NCBI RefSeq assembly: GCF_042666875.1
Contig: NZ_JBHTCX010000010.1
Location: forward strand, 163,605-227,604
DNA from: Brachybacterium sp042666875
GTDB taxonomy: Bacteria; Actinomycetota; Actinomycetes; Actinomycetales; Dermabacteraceae
Direction of reading: 5' to 3'
DNA length: 64,000 nt
Part shown: in pieces, positions 1 to 8,905 of the stretch
How positions within the stretch are numbered: position 1 is the first letter of the stretch
Layout of the letters: each line of letters opens with the position of its first letter
Program-made: the position numbers and the translations under genes
Notes under the pieces: generated by a model
The model's input: only the letters and a program-made list of their open reading frames with translations
Databases searched by the model: none
What the model was told of the DNA's origin: nothing

Positions 1-1
1 C

Positions 2-334
2 GCGCAATCGGAGAACAAGGAGGAGGCGGCGCGCCTGATCGCCTACCTCGCGTCCGATGAGGCCCAGCGGATCATCGGCGAGCGCGCCCCGTTCTTCCCC
101 TCCACCGATGTGGGCACGCAGACCGCGATCGACAGCTACGCCGCCGACGGGCTGGACGTCACTCCGTTCACCGACCGCGTGAAGAACGGCGAGACGGGCC
201 TGTACCCGCTGGTGGAGAATTCCGCCTCGATCATGTCGATCATGCAGCCGGCGTTCGACCAGTGCTGGATGCGGCGGATCGACGGGGCGGATTTCGCCGC
301 GTACAACGAGAGGGTCAACGCTCTGTTCGAGTGA
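2..334 (+). CDS. extracellular solute-binding protein, C-terminal part
   Basis: The reading frame is open from the left edge, so only the last 110 residues are present. They look like the C-terminal helical lobe of a family 1 sugar-binding protein of an ABC importer: an amphipathic stretch with IAYLASDEAQ, then a helix rich in aromatic and acidic residues ending NALFE. In this family the region closes the second lobe, and the mature protein is a lipoprotein outside the membrane. The gene faces the ROK regulator across 30 bases, a common pairing for sugar uptake. The substrate cannot be told from this fragment. Confidence 0.75.
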   Translation, partial: AQSENKEEAARLIAYLASDEAQRIIGERAPFFPSTDVGTQTAIDSYAADGLDVTPFTDRVKNGETGLYPLVENSASIMSIMQPAFDQCWMRRIDGADFAAYNERVNALFE

Positions 335-364
335 CTCCCGCCCCCGGTCGCCGCCGCCCGCGGA

Positions 365-1531
365 TCAGGCGTCGGGGCCGACGAACTCCTGGATGGCGAT
401 CACGGCTGCGCCCCGTGCCCACTCGTCGAAGTCGCCCGGCAGGTCACGCACCACGATGTCACGCTGCGCCGGTGCGAGGTCCGTGCGCAGCACGTCCTCG
501 AAGAGCGGATCGGCGGCTCGGACCAGGTCGAGGGTCTCCCCGCCGAGGACGATGGCTTCGGGATCCACCAGGGCGGTGATGGTGGCCGCGGTGGAGGCGA
601 GCGCGCGGGCCAGGCCCCGGACGAGATCGAGGGCGTCCCGGTCACCGTCGGCCACGCGCCGGCGCAGATCGTCCACGCCCTGGTCGGCGGTGAGGATCCC
701 CGCCTCGCGAGCGCGCGCGAGCACCTGGTCGGTGCGGGCCGCCCGGCCGACCGTCAGCAGCGCGCCGTCCCGGTCGAGGCCGACGGGGAGCCGCTCGGTC
801 AGTCCCGCCAGGCGGGTGTGCCCCTCGACCACCCGGCCGTCCAGGACGGTGCCGATCGCCACCCCGGCACCGATCGTGAGCACGGCGAAGGAACGATACG
901 CGCGACCGATGCCGAACCAGTGCAGCCCGTGGACCATCGCCAGCAGGTCGTTCTCGACGACCACCGGGAGGTCCAGGCGCGCTTCGAGCGCCGCGGCGAG
1001 TTCCACCGGTTCGCTCCAGTCCAGCAGGGTGGAGGAGAGGACGGTGCGGCGATCGGCGACGCGGCCGCCGAGACTGACCCCGACCACGGTCAGGCGGGGA
1101 TGCGCTTCGGCGAGAGCGGCGACGGGCGTCGCGATCGAGGTCAGCACGGTCTCGGGCGAGGTATTGGCCAACGGCAGCACCAGGGTCTCGAGAGCGTTGC
1201 CGCGCACCGTGGTGACCATGGCGTGGATCTCGTCGGCGGTGACCTTGACCCCGATGAAACGAGGGCCGAGGTTCTCCTCGATGTCGAGGGGCTGGTGCGG
1301 GCGCCCTTTGGGGCGCACGACGCTCTCCAGCGAACGCAGACGGTGGGCGTCCAGCAGTTCGCGTGTCGCCCGGGTGACAGTGGGGGCCGACAGCCCGAGC
1401 CGGGAGGTCAGCTCGCTGCGAGAGCGGGGCCCGAACCGCAGCAGATCGCGGTAGACCGCGCGGACGCTGTCACTGCCGAGATCATCGACCGCGAGCGATC
1501 CCGCCTCTCGGTCCGCGCCTCGCTCCGTCAT
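365..1531 (-). CDS. ROK family transcriptional regulator
   Basis: A 388-residue protein with an N-terminal winged helix-turn-helix (about residues 25-85, with SRSELTSRLGLSAPTVTRA) followed by a ROK sugar-kinase-like fold (about 90-385, with GVSLGGRV and VLTIGAGVAIGT). This NagC/XylR-like layout is typical of repressors that sense a sugar. I do not see the Cys-rich zinc motif (CxCGxxGC) found in ROK kinases; the corresponding stretch reads GHTRLAGL, so ligand binding may differ. It converges with the solute-binding gene on its left, a likely target. The ATG has no Shine-Dalgarno sequence, but TAAGGT lies 6 nt upstream, so a leaderless mRNA is likely. Confidence 0.85.
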   Translation of the reverse strand: MTERGADREAGSLAVDDLGSDSVRAVYRDLLRFGPRSRSELTSRLGLSAPTVTRATRELLDAHRLRSLESVVRPKGRPHQPLDIEENLGPRFIGVKVTADEIHAMVTTVRGNALETLVLPLANTSPETVLTSIATPVAALAEAHPRLTVVGVSLGGRVADRRTVLSSTLLDWSEPVELAAALEARLDLPVVVENDLLAMVHGLHWFGIGRAYRSFAVLTIGAGVAIGTVLDGRVVEGHTRLAGLTERLPVGLDRDGALLTVGRAARTDQVLARAREAGILTADQGVDDLRRRVADGDRDALDLVRGLARALASTAATITALVDPEAIVLGGETLDLVRAADPLFEDVLRTDLAPAQRDIVVRDLPGDFDEWARGAAVIAIQEFVGPDA

Positions 1532-1537
1532 TCTGCG

Positions 1538-1543
1538 ACCTTA
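1538..1543 (-). promoter_or_regulatory. -10 element of ROK gene (leaderless)
   Basis: TAAGGT on the minus strand ends 6 nt before the ROK ATG, the spacing expected if transcription starts at the start codon. No convincing -35 is visible. Confidence 0.4.
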
Positions 1544-1841
1544 TCGCCCGATCGGCACTCAGCGGCGAGAAAGTCCTGACCGGGCGCGATCGGCCGGTCC
1601 ACCAGGACATCGAGAGGCTTCGGTCCATGGTCCGGGGCGAGGCATTGACCGACGCCGTGCAGAGCGCCGGCTGCGCCGTGCGCTCACTCTGACTCGGCGT
1701 GCTCGCGCTGAGGCGGCGCCCTTGGTTCCGTGCGCGCCGACGGGCAGAGACGTGCGTCCTGGGCCCGGTCTCTGACATGCTTCCGGTGTCAACGACCCCG
1801 GCGCGAGCCAGCGCCCCGGGACCGAGCATCGAGGGGATTCC
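1544..1841. other. intergenic region between divergent genes
   Basis: About 300 bases between the ROK gene (minus) and the unknown gene at 1842 (plus). Apart from the ROK -10 at its left edge and the GAGGGGATT ribosome binding site just before 1842, I see no gene, repeat or clear operator here. Open frames across it look like chance in GC-rich DNA. Confidence 0.4.
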
Positions 1842-2534
1842 ATGAGCGAGACGACTGCCGGCACCGCGACGGACGAGCAGATCACCATCTACACGGCCTA
1901 CGAGATCGAGTTCATGCTCAGTCTGCGCGCGACCGAGAACGGTGCGATCACGCGGGAGCAGATCGGGCTCCGCAGCGCTCCCGAGGAGGCCAGGGAATTC
2001 GTGACCGCCGCAGTCACCTCGGGTCTGCGGGCGCGCGGCAAGGTGGCGCGCTCCGCCGATGGACAGTGGGTGCTGGGCGAGGAGGGGCAGGTCGTGGCCA
2101 CGGCCCTGACCGCCGCGGATCGGTGGCTGGGCATCGCGCTGGCCGAGGGCGAGGCGATGCGGATGGCGTTCGTGATCAAGGCGAACGATGCGATCCTGAT
2201 GCTGACCCAGGACGAGCTGGACTCCTTCGCGGTCTCCGCGCTGCCCGACCGCTCGCACGTACCGGCCTCCGTCGCCGACATCGTCATCGCCTTCCTCGAC
2301 GAGGGCCACGAGCGCACCGTGTCGCTGCGCCGCACCGATATCTCCGCCCCTGACCAGGCGGTGCCGATGATGTTCCACACCGAGCAGGACCGCACATGGC
2401 GGATCGGCCATCTGCCGCTGGACGACGAGGGGATCCTGAACGTCTCCGACGTCGCCCGCGAGGACATCGGCGAGGCGGTCCGGCTGCTGTGGGAGGACGG
2501 CGTCAGCCGTGCCCCCTCGGCTCCCGGCGCCTGA
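1842..2534 (+). CDS. hypothetical protein, 230 aa
   Basis: I do not recognise this family. The protein is soluble and acidic, with no signal peptide or membrane segment. Residues 10-75 read like a short helical or winged-helix-like domain (YTAYEIEFMLSLRATENGAI) and the remainder alternates helices and strands. The start is supported by GAGGGGATT ahead of the ATG. General look (an N-terminal helical domain of about 100 residues followed by a mixed domain) recalls ESX-associated EspG-like chaperones, but no key motif supports that, so no function is given. It converges with the PH-like gene, with a possible terminator between. Confidence 0.6.
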   Translation: MSETTAGTATDEQITIYTAYEIEFMLSLRATENGAITREQIGLRSAPEEAREFVTAAVTSGLRARGKVARSADGQWVLGEEGQVVATALTAADRWLGIALAEGEAMRMAFVIKANDAILMLTQDELDSFAVSALPDRSHVPASVADIVIAFLDEGHERTVSLRRTDISAPDQAVPMMFHTEQDRTWRIGHLPLDDEGILNVSDVAREDIGEAVRLLWEDGVSRAPSAPGA

Positions 2535-2540
2535 GGCGAT

Positions 2541-2579
2541 CCGGACCGCCGGCGGCCCAGGCTCAGAACGCCGGTCCGG
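2541..2579. terminator. inverted repeat between convergent genes
   Basis: CCGGACCG (2541-2548) is repeated in inverted form as CGGTCCGG (2572-2579). It lies between convergent genes ending at 2534 and 2628. There is no T-run, so the assignment is weak. Confidence 0.3.
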
Positions 2580-2627
2580 GCTCGCCGGCCCGGGCGCAGA
2601 GCGCCGACGGCCCCGTGCCGCAGCCGT

Positions 2628-3293
2628 TCACAGCGGACCGGCGGTCGCCCGCTGCCGGCGATGCAGCTCGCGACGCAAGGCGCGCACGTCCTGCCCGGAG
2701 GGTTGTCCGTAGGTCCAGATATGGCGATCGAACGCCGGCATCACCACGCGAGAGCCGTCACGCAGCCGGAGCGCTGCCGTCAGCCAATGCACCGGGTGGA
2801 CCACTCGCGATTCGACGGCGAGGATCCGCTCCCACGGCACCTCCCGGGCTCGCACGGCGCCGACCACCCGCAGCCCGGCCTCGGTGATCTCCACGCGGGA
2901 ACGGGCCGTCCCCAGGGCCACGGCCCCGAAGCGCAGTCCCAGCAGGCCCAGGACCAGCGCCGCCACAGCGACGCAGAGCATGATCAGCAACCGGCCGATC
3001 CCCGGTGAGTGGCCCTCCTCGACCGTCAGCCAGAGCGCGACGCCGATCGCCGCCAGCACGAGCGCCGTCCCCAGGGCGGCGGCGGACACGACGGCGCGCA
3101 CAGCCGTATCCCGGGTCGCGGCGGCCGGGAACAGCGCTCGGATCTCTCCGCGACCGTGACGGGCGGTCTGACGACCGCGCTTCGCGCCCGACAGGTCCGA
3201 GACCATCCGCTGGACCGTGGCACTGCTGCGGGAGTAGTCGGGCAACACGGTGCGCGGCCCCGTCTCGGGGCCGATCTGCCGGGGAATGGTCAT
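2628..3293 (-). CDS. PH domain-containing membrane protein
   Basis: A 221-residue protein with a basic cytoplasmic N-terminus, two adjacent membrane helices (about residues 66-90 and 100-125) and a C-terminal soluble domain. That domain has the strand pattern of bacterial PH-like (bPH) domains, with VEITEAGLRVVG followed by VPWERILAVE. Such proteins are common in actinobacteria and mostly uncharacterised. No Shine-Dalgarno is seen, but TAGCCT lies 6 nt upstream of the ATG, suggesting a leaderless transcript. It diverges from the gene at 3394, whose promoter also looks leaderless. Confidence 0.7.
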   Translation of the reverse strand: MTIPRQIGPETGPRTVLPDYSRSSATVQRMVSDLSGAKRGRQTARHGRGEIRALFPAAATRDTAVRAVVSAAALGTALVLAAIGVALWLTVEEGHSPGIGRLLIMLCVAVAALVLGLLGLRFGAVALGTARSRVEITEAGLRVVGAVRAREVPWERILAVESRVVHPVHWLTAALRLRDGSRVVMPAFDRHIWTYGQPSGQDVRALRRELHRRQRATAGPL

Positions 3294-3299
3294 GAAGCC

Positions 3300-3305
3300 A
3301 GGCTA
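3300..3305 (-). promoter_or_regulatory. -10 element of PH-like gene (leaderless)
   Basis: TAGCCT on the minus strand, 6 nt before the ATG of the PH-like gene. Confidence 0.35.
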
Positions 3306-3380
3306 ATGCTCGCGGCGAACCAGGTCGATGGGCCCTTCTCCCCATGCCCATCGGCCCGTGCGCGCAGGCAGGACGGTGCG

Positions 3381-3386
3381 TACAGT
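3381..3386 (+). promoter_or_regulatory. -10 element of gene 3394 (leaderless)
   Basis: TACAGT ends 7 nt before the ATG at 3394, and no ribosome binding site is present. Transcription probably starts at or next to the A of the start codon. Confidence 0.45.
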
Positions 3387-3393
3387 TTCGTCC

Positions 3394-4020
3394 ATGCCCT
3401 CCCACGGATCGAACTCTCCCCGCTTCCGTCGCCCGGCCCCCCTGTTCCCCGCCACCGCGGACGCCATCCCCGGAGAACCGGACCCGTCGGCCTCGACCGA
3501 GATGGCGCACGACTCCGCGCAGGCGCTGCTGGACGGCGTCTTCCACAGCTCGGACCCGGAGGTGGTCCAGCGCGTGATGCACCTCGCGGCCGACGGCGGA
3601 CTCGCGGACCTGGCCGCGCTGTGGTCCAGCTCGCCCGCCACCACCCTCCCGGGAGCGCTGTGGCGCCTGTACGTGCTGCACACCTGGGTCCAGCACCACA
3701 GCGAGGACGTCGTCCACCGCTACCGCGCCGGTTCCCGCACCATTCCCGGTCTGCGCTACCTCTCCGGGTTCGCCGAGCCGCCGGACGTCGACCAGGTGCG
3801 TCGCACGATGGACGAGATCCTGCGCGGTGCCTTCACCGGCGACCTCGCCCTGGCCCTGACCCGGGCCGGAGCGGTGGCCACGCTCGTCGCCCACGGCACC
3901 GCCCATCTGGCCGACGACGACCGCGACGACGAGCGCACCCGGCAGGCCGAACGGCTGCTGCGGACAGGCGAGGAGCTGGCCGCAGCGGGACGGCACGCCG
4001 AGGCCGGTCAGCTGGATTGA
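3394..4020 (+). CDS. hypothetical protein, 208 aa
   Basis: Not recognised. The N-terminal 35 residues are basic and proline-rich; the rest is predicted helical, Ala/Leu/His-rich and acidic at the end, with no membrane segment. The ATG at 3394 was chosen because TACAGT sits 7 nt upstream; an in-frame ATG 66 bases earlier lacks support. Helical repeats such as LADLAALW and LYVLHTWVQHH suggest an all-alpha fold. The next gene begins 270 bases on and is probably separately transcribed. Confidence 0.6.
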   Translation: MPSHGSNSPRFRRPAPLFPATADAIPGEPDPSASTEMAHDSAQALLDGVFHSSDPEVVQRVMHLAADGGLADLAALWSSSPATTLPGALWRLYVLHTWVQHHSEDVVHRYRAGSRTIPGLRYLSGFAEPPDVDQVRRTMDEILRGAFTGDLALALTRAGAVATLVAHGTAHLADDDRDDERTRQAERLLRTGEELAAAGRHAEAGQLD

Positions 4021-4290
4021 GGTCCGTGGCCGGCAGGATCCGGCCGGACGTGGCACGCGCCATGTCCGCCGCGGCCCTGCTTGCGTCCACCCGACCGCCG
4101 TGTCCTACGATGGTCAGGCGCCGGGCCGCGGTTGCCCCGGGCTCCAACATTTGCCGCTTCGAGCGGCCTTCGCGCCGACAGGCGCATCCCGGTCCGGCGC
4201 CCCAGCTTCACACGGACAGCAAGCGCCCCGCTCTCGGGCACGGCGGATGCAGGTACTGCGCCGACGGGCGCGGGGAGGCGGCCTGAGTTG

Positions 4291-4911
4291 GTGCAGTTCT
4301 TCCCACGGCGGACCGAACGCCCGATGTACGACCTGTTCGGCGATCTCGCCGAACTCCTGGTCCAGGCCGCCGACACCCATTCCAAGCTGGTCGGCCACGG
4401 CTACCGCGAGCGCACCCGCATCACCCCGAAGCTGCACGACCAGTCCACCCGCGCCGAGGAGCTCGGCCGGCGCATCGCCCAGCGTCTGGCGCGCTCGCTG
4501 ATCACGCCCTATGAGGCGGAGCTGCTCTACGACATCTCCCTGACCATCGCGGACACCGTCGATGCGATGAACCACACCGCTGAGCTGCTGGTCCTCTCGC
4601 GCGTCGGCGCTCTGCCCACGCCGCTGCTCGAGGCGGCCACGGGCATCGAACGCGCCTCGGAGCTGACCGTCACGGCGACCTGGTCGCTGAGCCGGGTGCA
4701 GGAGCTGGGTGACTACTACACCCAGATCCGCAAGCTCAAGCGCCAGGGCGACCGGCTGGTGCGACAGTCCCTGGCCGAGGTCTACAAGCGCGGCGGCGCG
4801 ATGACCGAGGTGCTGCCCCTGCACGACGTGATCGAATCCGTCGGCCGCACCATCGCCCTGCAGGAGCACACCGCCCGGCTCGCGGATCTGCTGCGCGTCA
4901 AGGACGCCTGA
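4291..4911 (+). CDS. DUF47 family phosphate transport regulator (PhoU-like)
   Basis: A 206-residue all-helical protein of the DUF47/YkaA family, which forms PhoU-like bundles and acts as an accessory of Pit phosphate transporters. The family normally starts with a short basic segment before a YDLF motif; this supports the GTG at 4291 (giving QFFPRRTERP before MYDLFGDLAELL) over the ATG at 4324. A GGGGAGG ribosome binding site precedes the GTG. The stop codon abuts the pit gene with no gap, so the two are translationally coupled. Confidence 0.88.
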   Translation: MQFFPRRTERPMYDLFGDLAELLVQAADTHSKLVGHGYRERTRITPKLHDQSTRAEELGRRIAQRLARSLITPYEAELLYDISLTIADTVDAMNHTAELLVLSRVGALPTPLLEAATGIERASELTVTATWSLSRVQELGDYYTQIRKLKRQGDRLVRQSLAEVYKRGGAMTEVLPLHDVIESVGRTIALQEHTARLADLLRVKDA

Positions 4912-5928
4912 GTGTCGCCGGCCCTGCTTGCGATCGTCCTCGTCCTGGCACTGGTCATGGCGTACGTCAACGGCTTCCACGACGCCTCGAACGCGGTCTC
5001 CACGGCCATCACGACCCGCTCGCTGAAGGAGTCGACCGCGCTGGCCATGGCCGCGGTCCTCAACCTCCTCGGAGCCCTGCTGGGCATGCTGCTGCTCGCC
5101 GTGACCGCACACTGGGCCGTCAGCCTGCTGGGGCTCGGCGAACTGGCGGAGCAGGCCGGCGGGGCACCCGATGTGCTCGGGATGGCCCTGGTCTCCATCC
5201 TCGTCGCCACGCTCAGCTGGGAGATCATCACGTGGTGGTACGGGATGCCGTCCTCGACCTGGCACTCGTTCTACGGCGGCACCATCGGGGCCTCGCTCGC
5301 GATCGGCGCGGCCGCCGCCTGGGACCGGCTGGCGGCGATCCTCGTCGTCTCCGTGGTGGGCCCCGCGGTCGCCGCTCTCGCCGCCTATCTGCTGATGCAC
5401 GGGATCCTCGCCCTGGGCAGGGGCGAGCGGCTGCGGATCGAGCACCTCCGCTTCGCCCAGACCGTCTCCGCCGGTGCGGTGGCCACCGGCCACGGGCTCA
5501 GCGACGCGCGCCTCCCCCTGGCCGTGGTCGTCGTCGCGACCTCCAGCGCCGGCCTGCACATCGGAGACTCCCTGGCCCTCATGCTGCCCGTGGCCGTCGC
5601 CGTGGCAGCCGGCACGCTCATGGGCGGCCATCGGATCATCCGCACCATCGGCCGGCGCCTGACCGATCTCTCCACCGCCCAGGGCCTGGCCGCGGAATCC
5701 TCGGCCGTGGCCTTCATGACGCTGGGCGTCTTCGGCCTGGAGTCCCCGATCTCCAGCTCCCAGAGCCTCGCCTCCAGCGTGGTCGGGGCGGGCGTGGCCA
5801 TGGGCCCGCGCCACGTCCGGTGGGCGGTCGCCCGCTCCATCGTCGTGACCTGGCTGACCACGCCGGTGGTGACGGGCGTGTTCGCGGCCGCCCTGTCCGG
5901 GGTGATGCTCGAGCTGCAGATCGGCTGA
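4912..5928 (+). CDS. pit: inorganic phosphate transporter, Pit family
   Basis: A 338-residue integral membrane protein with about ten helices. It carries the PiT signatures near the N-terminus (GFHDASNAVSTAITTR, about residues 21-36) and in the C-terminal half (ATGHGLSDAR and GRRLTDLSTAQGLAAE). The family imports phosphate, often as a metal-phosphate complex, using the proton gradient. The GTG start follows immediately after the DUF47 stop codon. In the second signature the usual Asn of HGxND is replaced by Ser, a modest departure. Confidence 0.92.
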   Translation: MSPALLAIVLVLALVMAYVNGFHDASNAVSTAITTRSLKESTALAMAAVLNLLGALLGMLLLAVTAHWAVSLLGLGELAEQAGGAPDVLGMALVSILVATLSWEIITWWYGMPSSTWHSFYGGTIGASLAIGAAAAWDRLAAILVVSVVGPAVAALAAYLLMHGILALGRGERLRIEHLRFAQTVSAGAVATGHGLSDARLPLAVVVVATSSAGLHIGDSLALMLPVAVAVAAGTLMGGHRIIRTIGRRLTDLSTAQGLAAESSAVAFMTLGVFGLESPISSSQSLASSVVGAGVAMGPRHVRWAVARSIVVTWLTTPVVTGVFAAALSGVMLELQIG

Positions 5929-6017
5929 GCCCGCCGGCGGCCGCGGCTGCCGGCGCCGGGGCTCCTCGGAGAAACGGCGGCTATCCTGGGCGGCGTCCGA
6001 ATCGCGAAGGAGTCCAG

Positions 6018-6788
6018 ATGTCCGACGGCGAGTCCTCGACGCCCAGCCCGCGGAAGCGTCCGACCTATGGGCTACCGGGCCCGGCCCCGTCCGGTCCGGC
6101 TCCCGGCCAGGGACCGCGCAGCGGGTCGGATGCTCCCGGCTCCGGCAACAGCTGGGGCGCATCGAGCCCGTCGGCCGGACCCTTCGACCGTGACGGTGGC
6201 GATCCGGGGGCTCCCGACGGATCGGCGCCGAGGACGGGGCCGCTGCCCCCGCAGCCGCCGCAGCCGGAACGGCCCACGAAGCGCCGCGGGCTGTGGCCGC
6301 TGATCATCGGGCTCGTCCTGCTGGTGATCGTCGGCCCCGTGGCCACCGTCGGCGGCATCGTGTGGTCCGTCGGATCCATCGTCGCCGATACCGACGAGGG
6401 GCCGGCTGTGATCGAGGGCGGCACCGGAGAGATCGACGTCGCCGCCAACGAGATGGTCATCGTCTATGTCCCCGCGGAGGATGCGGCGAACGCGCGGTGC
6501 ACCGCCGAGGGCTCGGACGCCGTCACGTCGGTGCCCACCTCCGGCCGTACCAGGTTCGGCGATGGAACGGAGTACGAGCAGGTGCTGGGCGTCGTCGCGA
6601 CCGAGGACACTGCGGTGACGATCTCTTGCACCGGCACCGACGCCCCGGCGTATCTCGGCCCGTACAGCCTGCTCGGCATGGCCGGACCGCTGCTGATCGG
6701 ACCGATCATCGGCGTGCTCGCCGGGCTGGCCGGCCTCGTGCTGGTCATCGTGGGCATCGTGCTGCTGGTGCGCACCCGGCGCGGCTGA
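6018..6788 (+). CDS. hypothetical membrane protein with proline-rich N-terminus
   Basis: A 256-residue protein. Residues 1-95 are Pro/Gly/Ser-rich and disordered, followed by a membrane helix (about 97-118), an extracytoplasmic domain of about 95 residues with two cysteines (ARCTAEG and ISCTGTD) that could form a disulfide, and a C-terminal membrane helix. This disordered-TM-domain-TM plan is common among unnamed actinobacterial envelope proteins. AAGGAG lies 6 nt before the ATG, and TATCCT about 30 nt upstream could be the -10. No function can be assigned. Confidence 0.7.
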   Translation: MSDGESSTPSPRKRPTYGLPGPAPSGPAPGQGPRSGSDAPGSGNSWGASSPSAGPFDRDGGDPGAPDGSAPRTGPLPPQPPQPERPTKRRGLWPLIIGLVLLVIVGPVATVGGIVWSVGSIVADTDEGPAVIEGGTGEIDVAANEMVIVYVPAEDAANARCTAEGSDAVTSVPTSGRTRFGDGTEYEQVLGVVATEDTAVTISCTGTDAPAYLGPYSLLGMAGPLLIGPIIGVLAGLAGLVLVIVGIVLLVRTRRG

Positions 6789-6993
6789 ACCTGCCGCGCC
6801 ACAACCCCGGTGCTCCCTGTCCCGGCGCCACCTGCCCCGGTGCCGCTTGTCCCGGCGCCCCTCGTGGCGGCGCCTCCGTCGCCGGTGCCGTCCCGTCAGC
6901 GCGCGTCTCAGGGAACGACCCGTGCCGGGTCCTCCGGCGCCGCGCTGACCTAGAGTGACCTCAGACCCCGCAACCGTGGATGGAGTGGTGAGC

Positions 6994-8631
6994 ATGCACC
7001 CCCGTGCCGGCCAGAAGGCCCTTCCCGAGGATCTCGTCGACGTCGATGCGCTCCTGGACGCGTACTACGACCTCCATCCGGATCCCGCCGATCCTGCTCA
7101 GGCAGTCAGCTTCGGCACCTCCGGTCATCGCGGCTCCTCCCTCGACACCGCGTTCAACGAGGACCACATCGCCGCCACCACCCAGGCGATCGTCGAGTAC
7201 CGCGCCGGGCAGGGCATCCGCGGTCCGCTGTTCATCGGCCGGGACACCCACGCTCTCTCGCGACCCGCCTTCGACACGGCGCTGGAGGTGCTGGCCGGCA
7301 ACGACCTCGTCGCCCAGGTCGACACAATGGACGGGTACACCCCCACCCCCGCCGTCTCCCACGCGATCCTCGTCCACAACCGCGACCGCTCCGCGAGCGA
7401 CCCGGGTCGGGCCGACGGGATCGTCGTCACCCCCAGCCACAACCCGCCGCGCGACGGCGGATTCAAGTACAACCCGCCGCACGGCGGCCCCGCCGACTCC
7501 GAGGCCACCGGCTGGATCGCGGACCGCGCCAACGAGTTGCTGGCGGACCGGCTGCGCGGAGTACGGCGCCACGGGCGCCAGAAGGCCCTGCAGGATGCGG
7601 GCCGCTACGACTACCTCCACACCTACGTCCAGGACCTTTCCAGCGTGGTGGATCTCGACGCCATCCGCCGGGCCGGGGTGCGCATCGGTGCGGATCCCCT
7701 CGGCGGCGCGGCGGTGGACTACTGGGCCGAGATCGGCGAGCTGCACGACCTGGACCTCACCGTGGTCAACCCCGAGGTCGACCCGCAGTGGTCCTTCATG
7801 ACGCTGGACCGGGACGGGAAGATCCGCATGGACTGCTCGAGCCCGTGGGCGATGGCATCCCTGCTCGAGAAGCGCTCCGAGTTCGACATCGCCACCGGCA
7901 ACGACGCCGACTCCGATCGGCACGGCATCGTCACCCCCGACGCCGGCCTGATGAACCCCAACCACTACCTGGCGACCGCGATCAACTACCTCTACGCGCA
8001 CCGCCCGAATTGGCCTGCCGGGGCGAAGGTCGGCAAGACCCTCGTCTCCTCCGGCCTGATCGACCGCGTCACCGCGTCCCTCGGCCGCGAGCTGTTCGAG
8101 GTGCCCGTCGGTTTCAAGTGGTTCGTTCCCGGACTGATCGACTCCTCCGTCGGCTTCGGCGGGGAGGAGAGCGCGGGCGCCTCGTTCCTGCGCCGCGACG
8201 GGTCGGTATGGACGACCGACAAGGACGGCATCATCCTCGCCCTGCTGGCCTCGGAGATCCTCGCGGTCACCGGCCGCTCCCCCAGTGCGCTGCACGCCGA
8301 GCTGGTCGAGGAGTTCGGCGCCAGCGCCTACGCGCGGGTCGACGCCCCGGCCGACCGGGAGCAGAAGGCGAAGCTGAAAGCGCTCAGCGCCGACCAGGTC
8401 ACCGCGACCGAGCTGGCCGGCGAGCCCATCGTCTCCGCGATCACCGAGGCCCCGTCGGGCGGAGCCATCGGCGGGCTGAAGGTCTCCACCGAGTCCGCGT
8501 GGTTCGCCGCGCGCCCGTCCGGCACCGAGGACATCTACAAGATCTATGCCGAGTCCTTCCGCGGCGAGGAGCATCTCGCGCAGGTCCAGGACGCGGCGAA
8601 GGCGCTCGTGGACGACGCGCTCGCCGAGTGA
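6994..8631 (+). CDS. pgm: alpha-D-phosphoglucomutase
   Basis: A 545-residue phosphohexomutase that interconverts glucose 1-phosphate and glucose 6-phosphate. It shows the FGTSGHRG N-terminal signature, the phosphoserine loop TPSHNPP (Ser148), the metal-binding DADSDRHG loop, the sugar loop GGEESAGAS and the phosphate-binding ARPSGTEDIYKIY segment. All four domains are complete and the length matches E. coli Pgm. The ATG at 6994 is chosen because RAGQ follows it, as in family members, and GGAG precedes it by 8 nt; a GTG at 6988 is an alternative. It connects glycogen or trehalose metabolism with glycolysis. Confidence 0.95.
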   Translation: MHPRAGQKALPEDLVDVDALLDAYYDLHPDPADPAQAVSFGTSGHRGSSLDTAFNEDHIAATTQAIVEYRAGQGIRGPLFIGRDTHALSRPAFDTALEVLAGNDLVAQVDTMDGYTPTPAVSHAILVHNRDRSASDPGRADGIVVTPSHNPPRDGGFKYNPPHGGPADSEATGWIADRANELLADRLRGVRRHGRQKALQDAGRYDYLHTYVQDLSSVVDLDAIRRAGVRIGADPLGGAAVDYWAEIGELHDLDLTVVNPEVDPQWSFMTLDRDGKIRMDCSSPWAMASLLEKRSEFDIATGNDADSDRHGIVTPDAGLMNPNHYLATAINYLYAHRPNWPAGAKVGKTLVSSGLIDRVTASLGRELFEVPVGFKWFVPGLIDSSVGFGGEESAGASFLRRDGSVWTTDKDGIILALLASEILAVTGRSPSALHAELVEEFGASAYARVDAPADREQKAKLKALSADQVTATELAGEPIVSAITEAPSGGAIGGLKVSTESAWFAARPSGTEDIYKIYAESFRGEEHLAQVQDAAKALVDDALAE

Positions 8632-8905
8632 CGTCTCGCCCTGTGACGCCGTGCCCTGGGAGCATGCGCGGTCGGTCTCAGCATTTCCGCAGGTGACCAG
8701 TCAAGGATACGTAAAGCCACGGTCAATATTGCGCCCATCACCCTAGGGTGGCGCCATCCACAAGCCCTTGCGCGCCCCGCCCCTCGGCTTGGAGGATGAT
8801 CCGGGAAGGTAAAAGTTCGGTAGGGTAATATGCTCGGCCGGACCCACCGAAGATGACGTCGAACGCGCCCACGGGGCAGCGACCAGGAGAGGGGGGACCG
8901 CGCTG

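Noticed and set aside
4114..6162. A 682-codon minus-strand frame across DUF47 and pit
   Set aside because: It is antisense to two well-supported phosphate-transport genes, and the translation is Gly/Arg/Gln-rich without motifs.
6789..6993. Repeated TGTCCCGGCGCC-like sequence before pgm
   Set aside because: The copies are degenerate and short, and I see no structure or coding potential beyond GC-rich composition.
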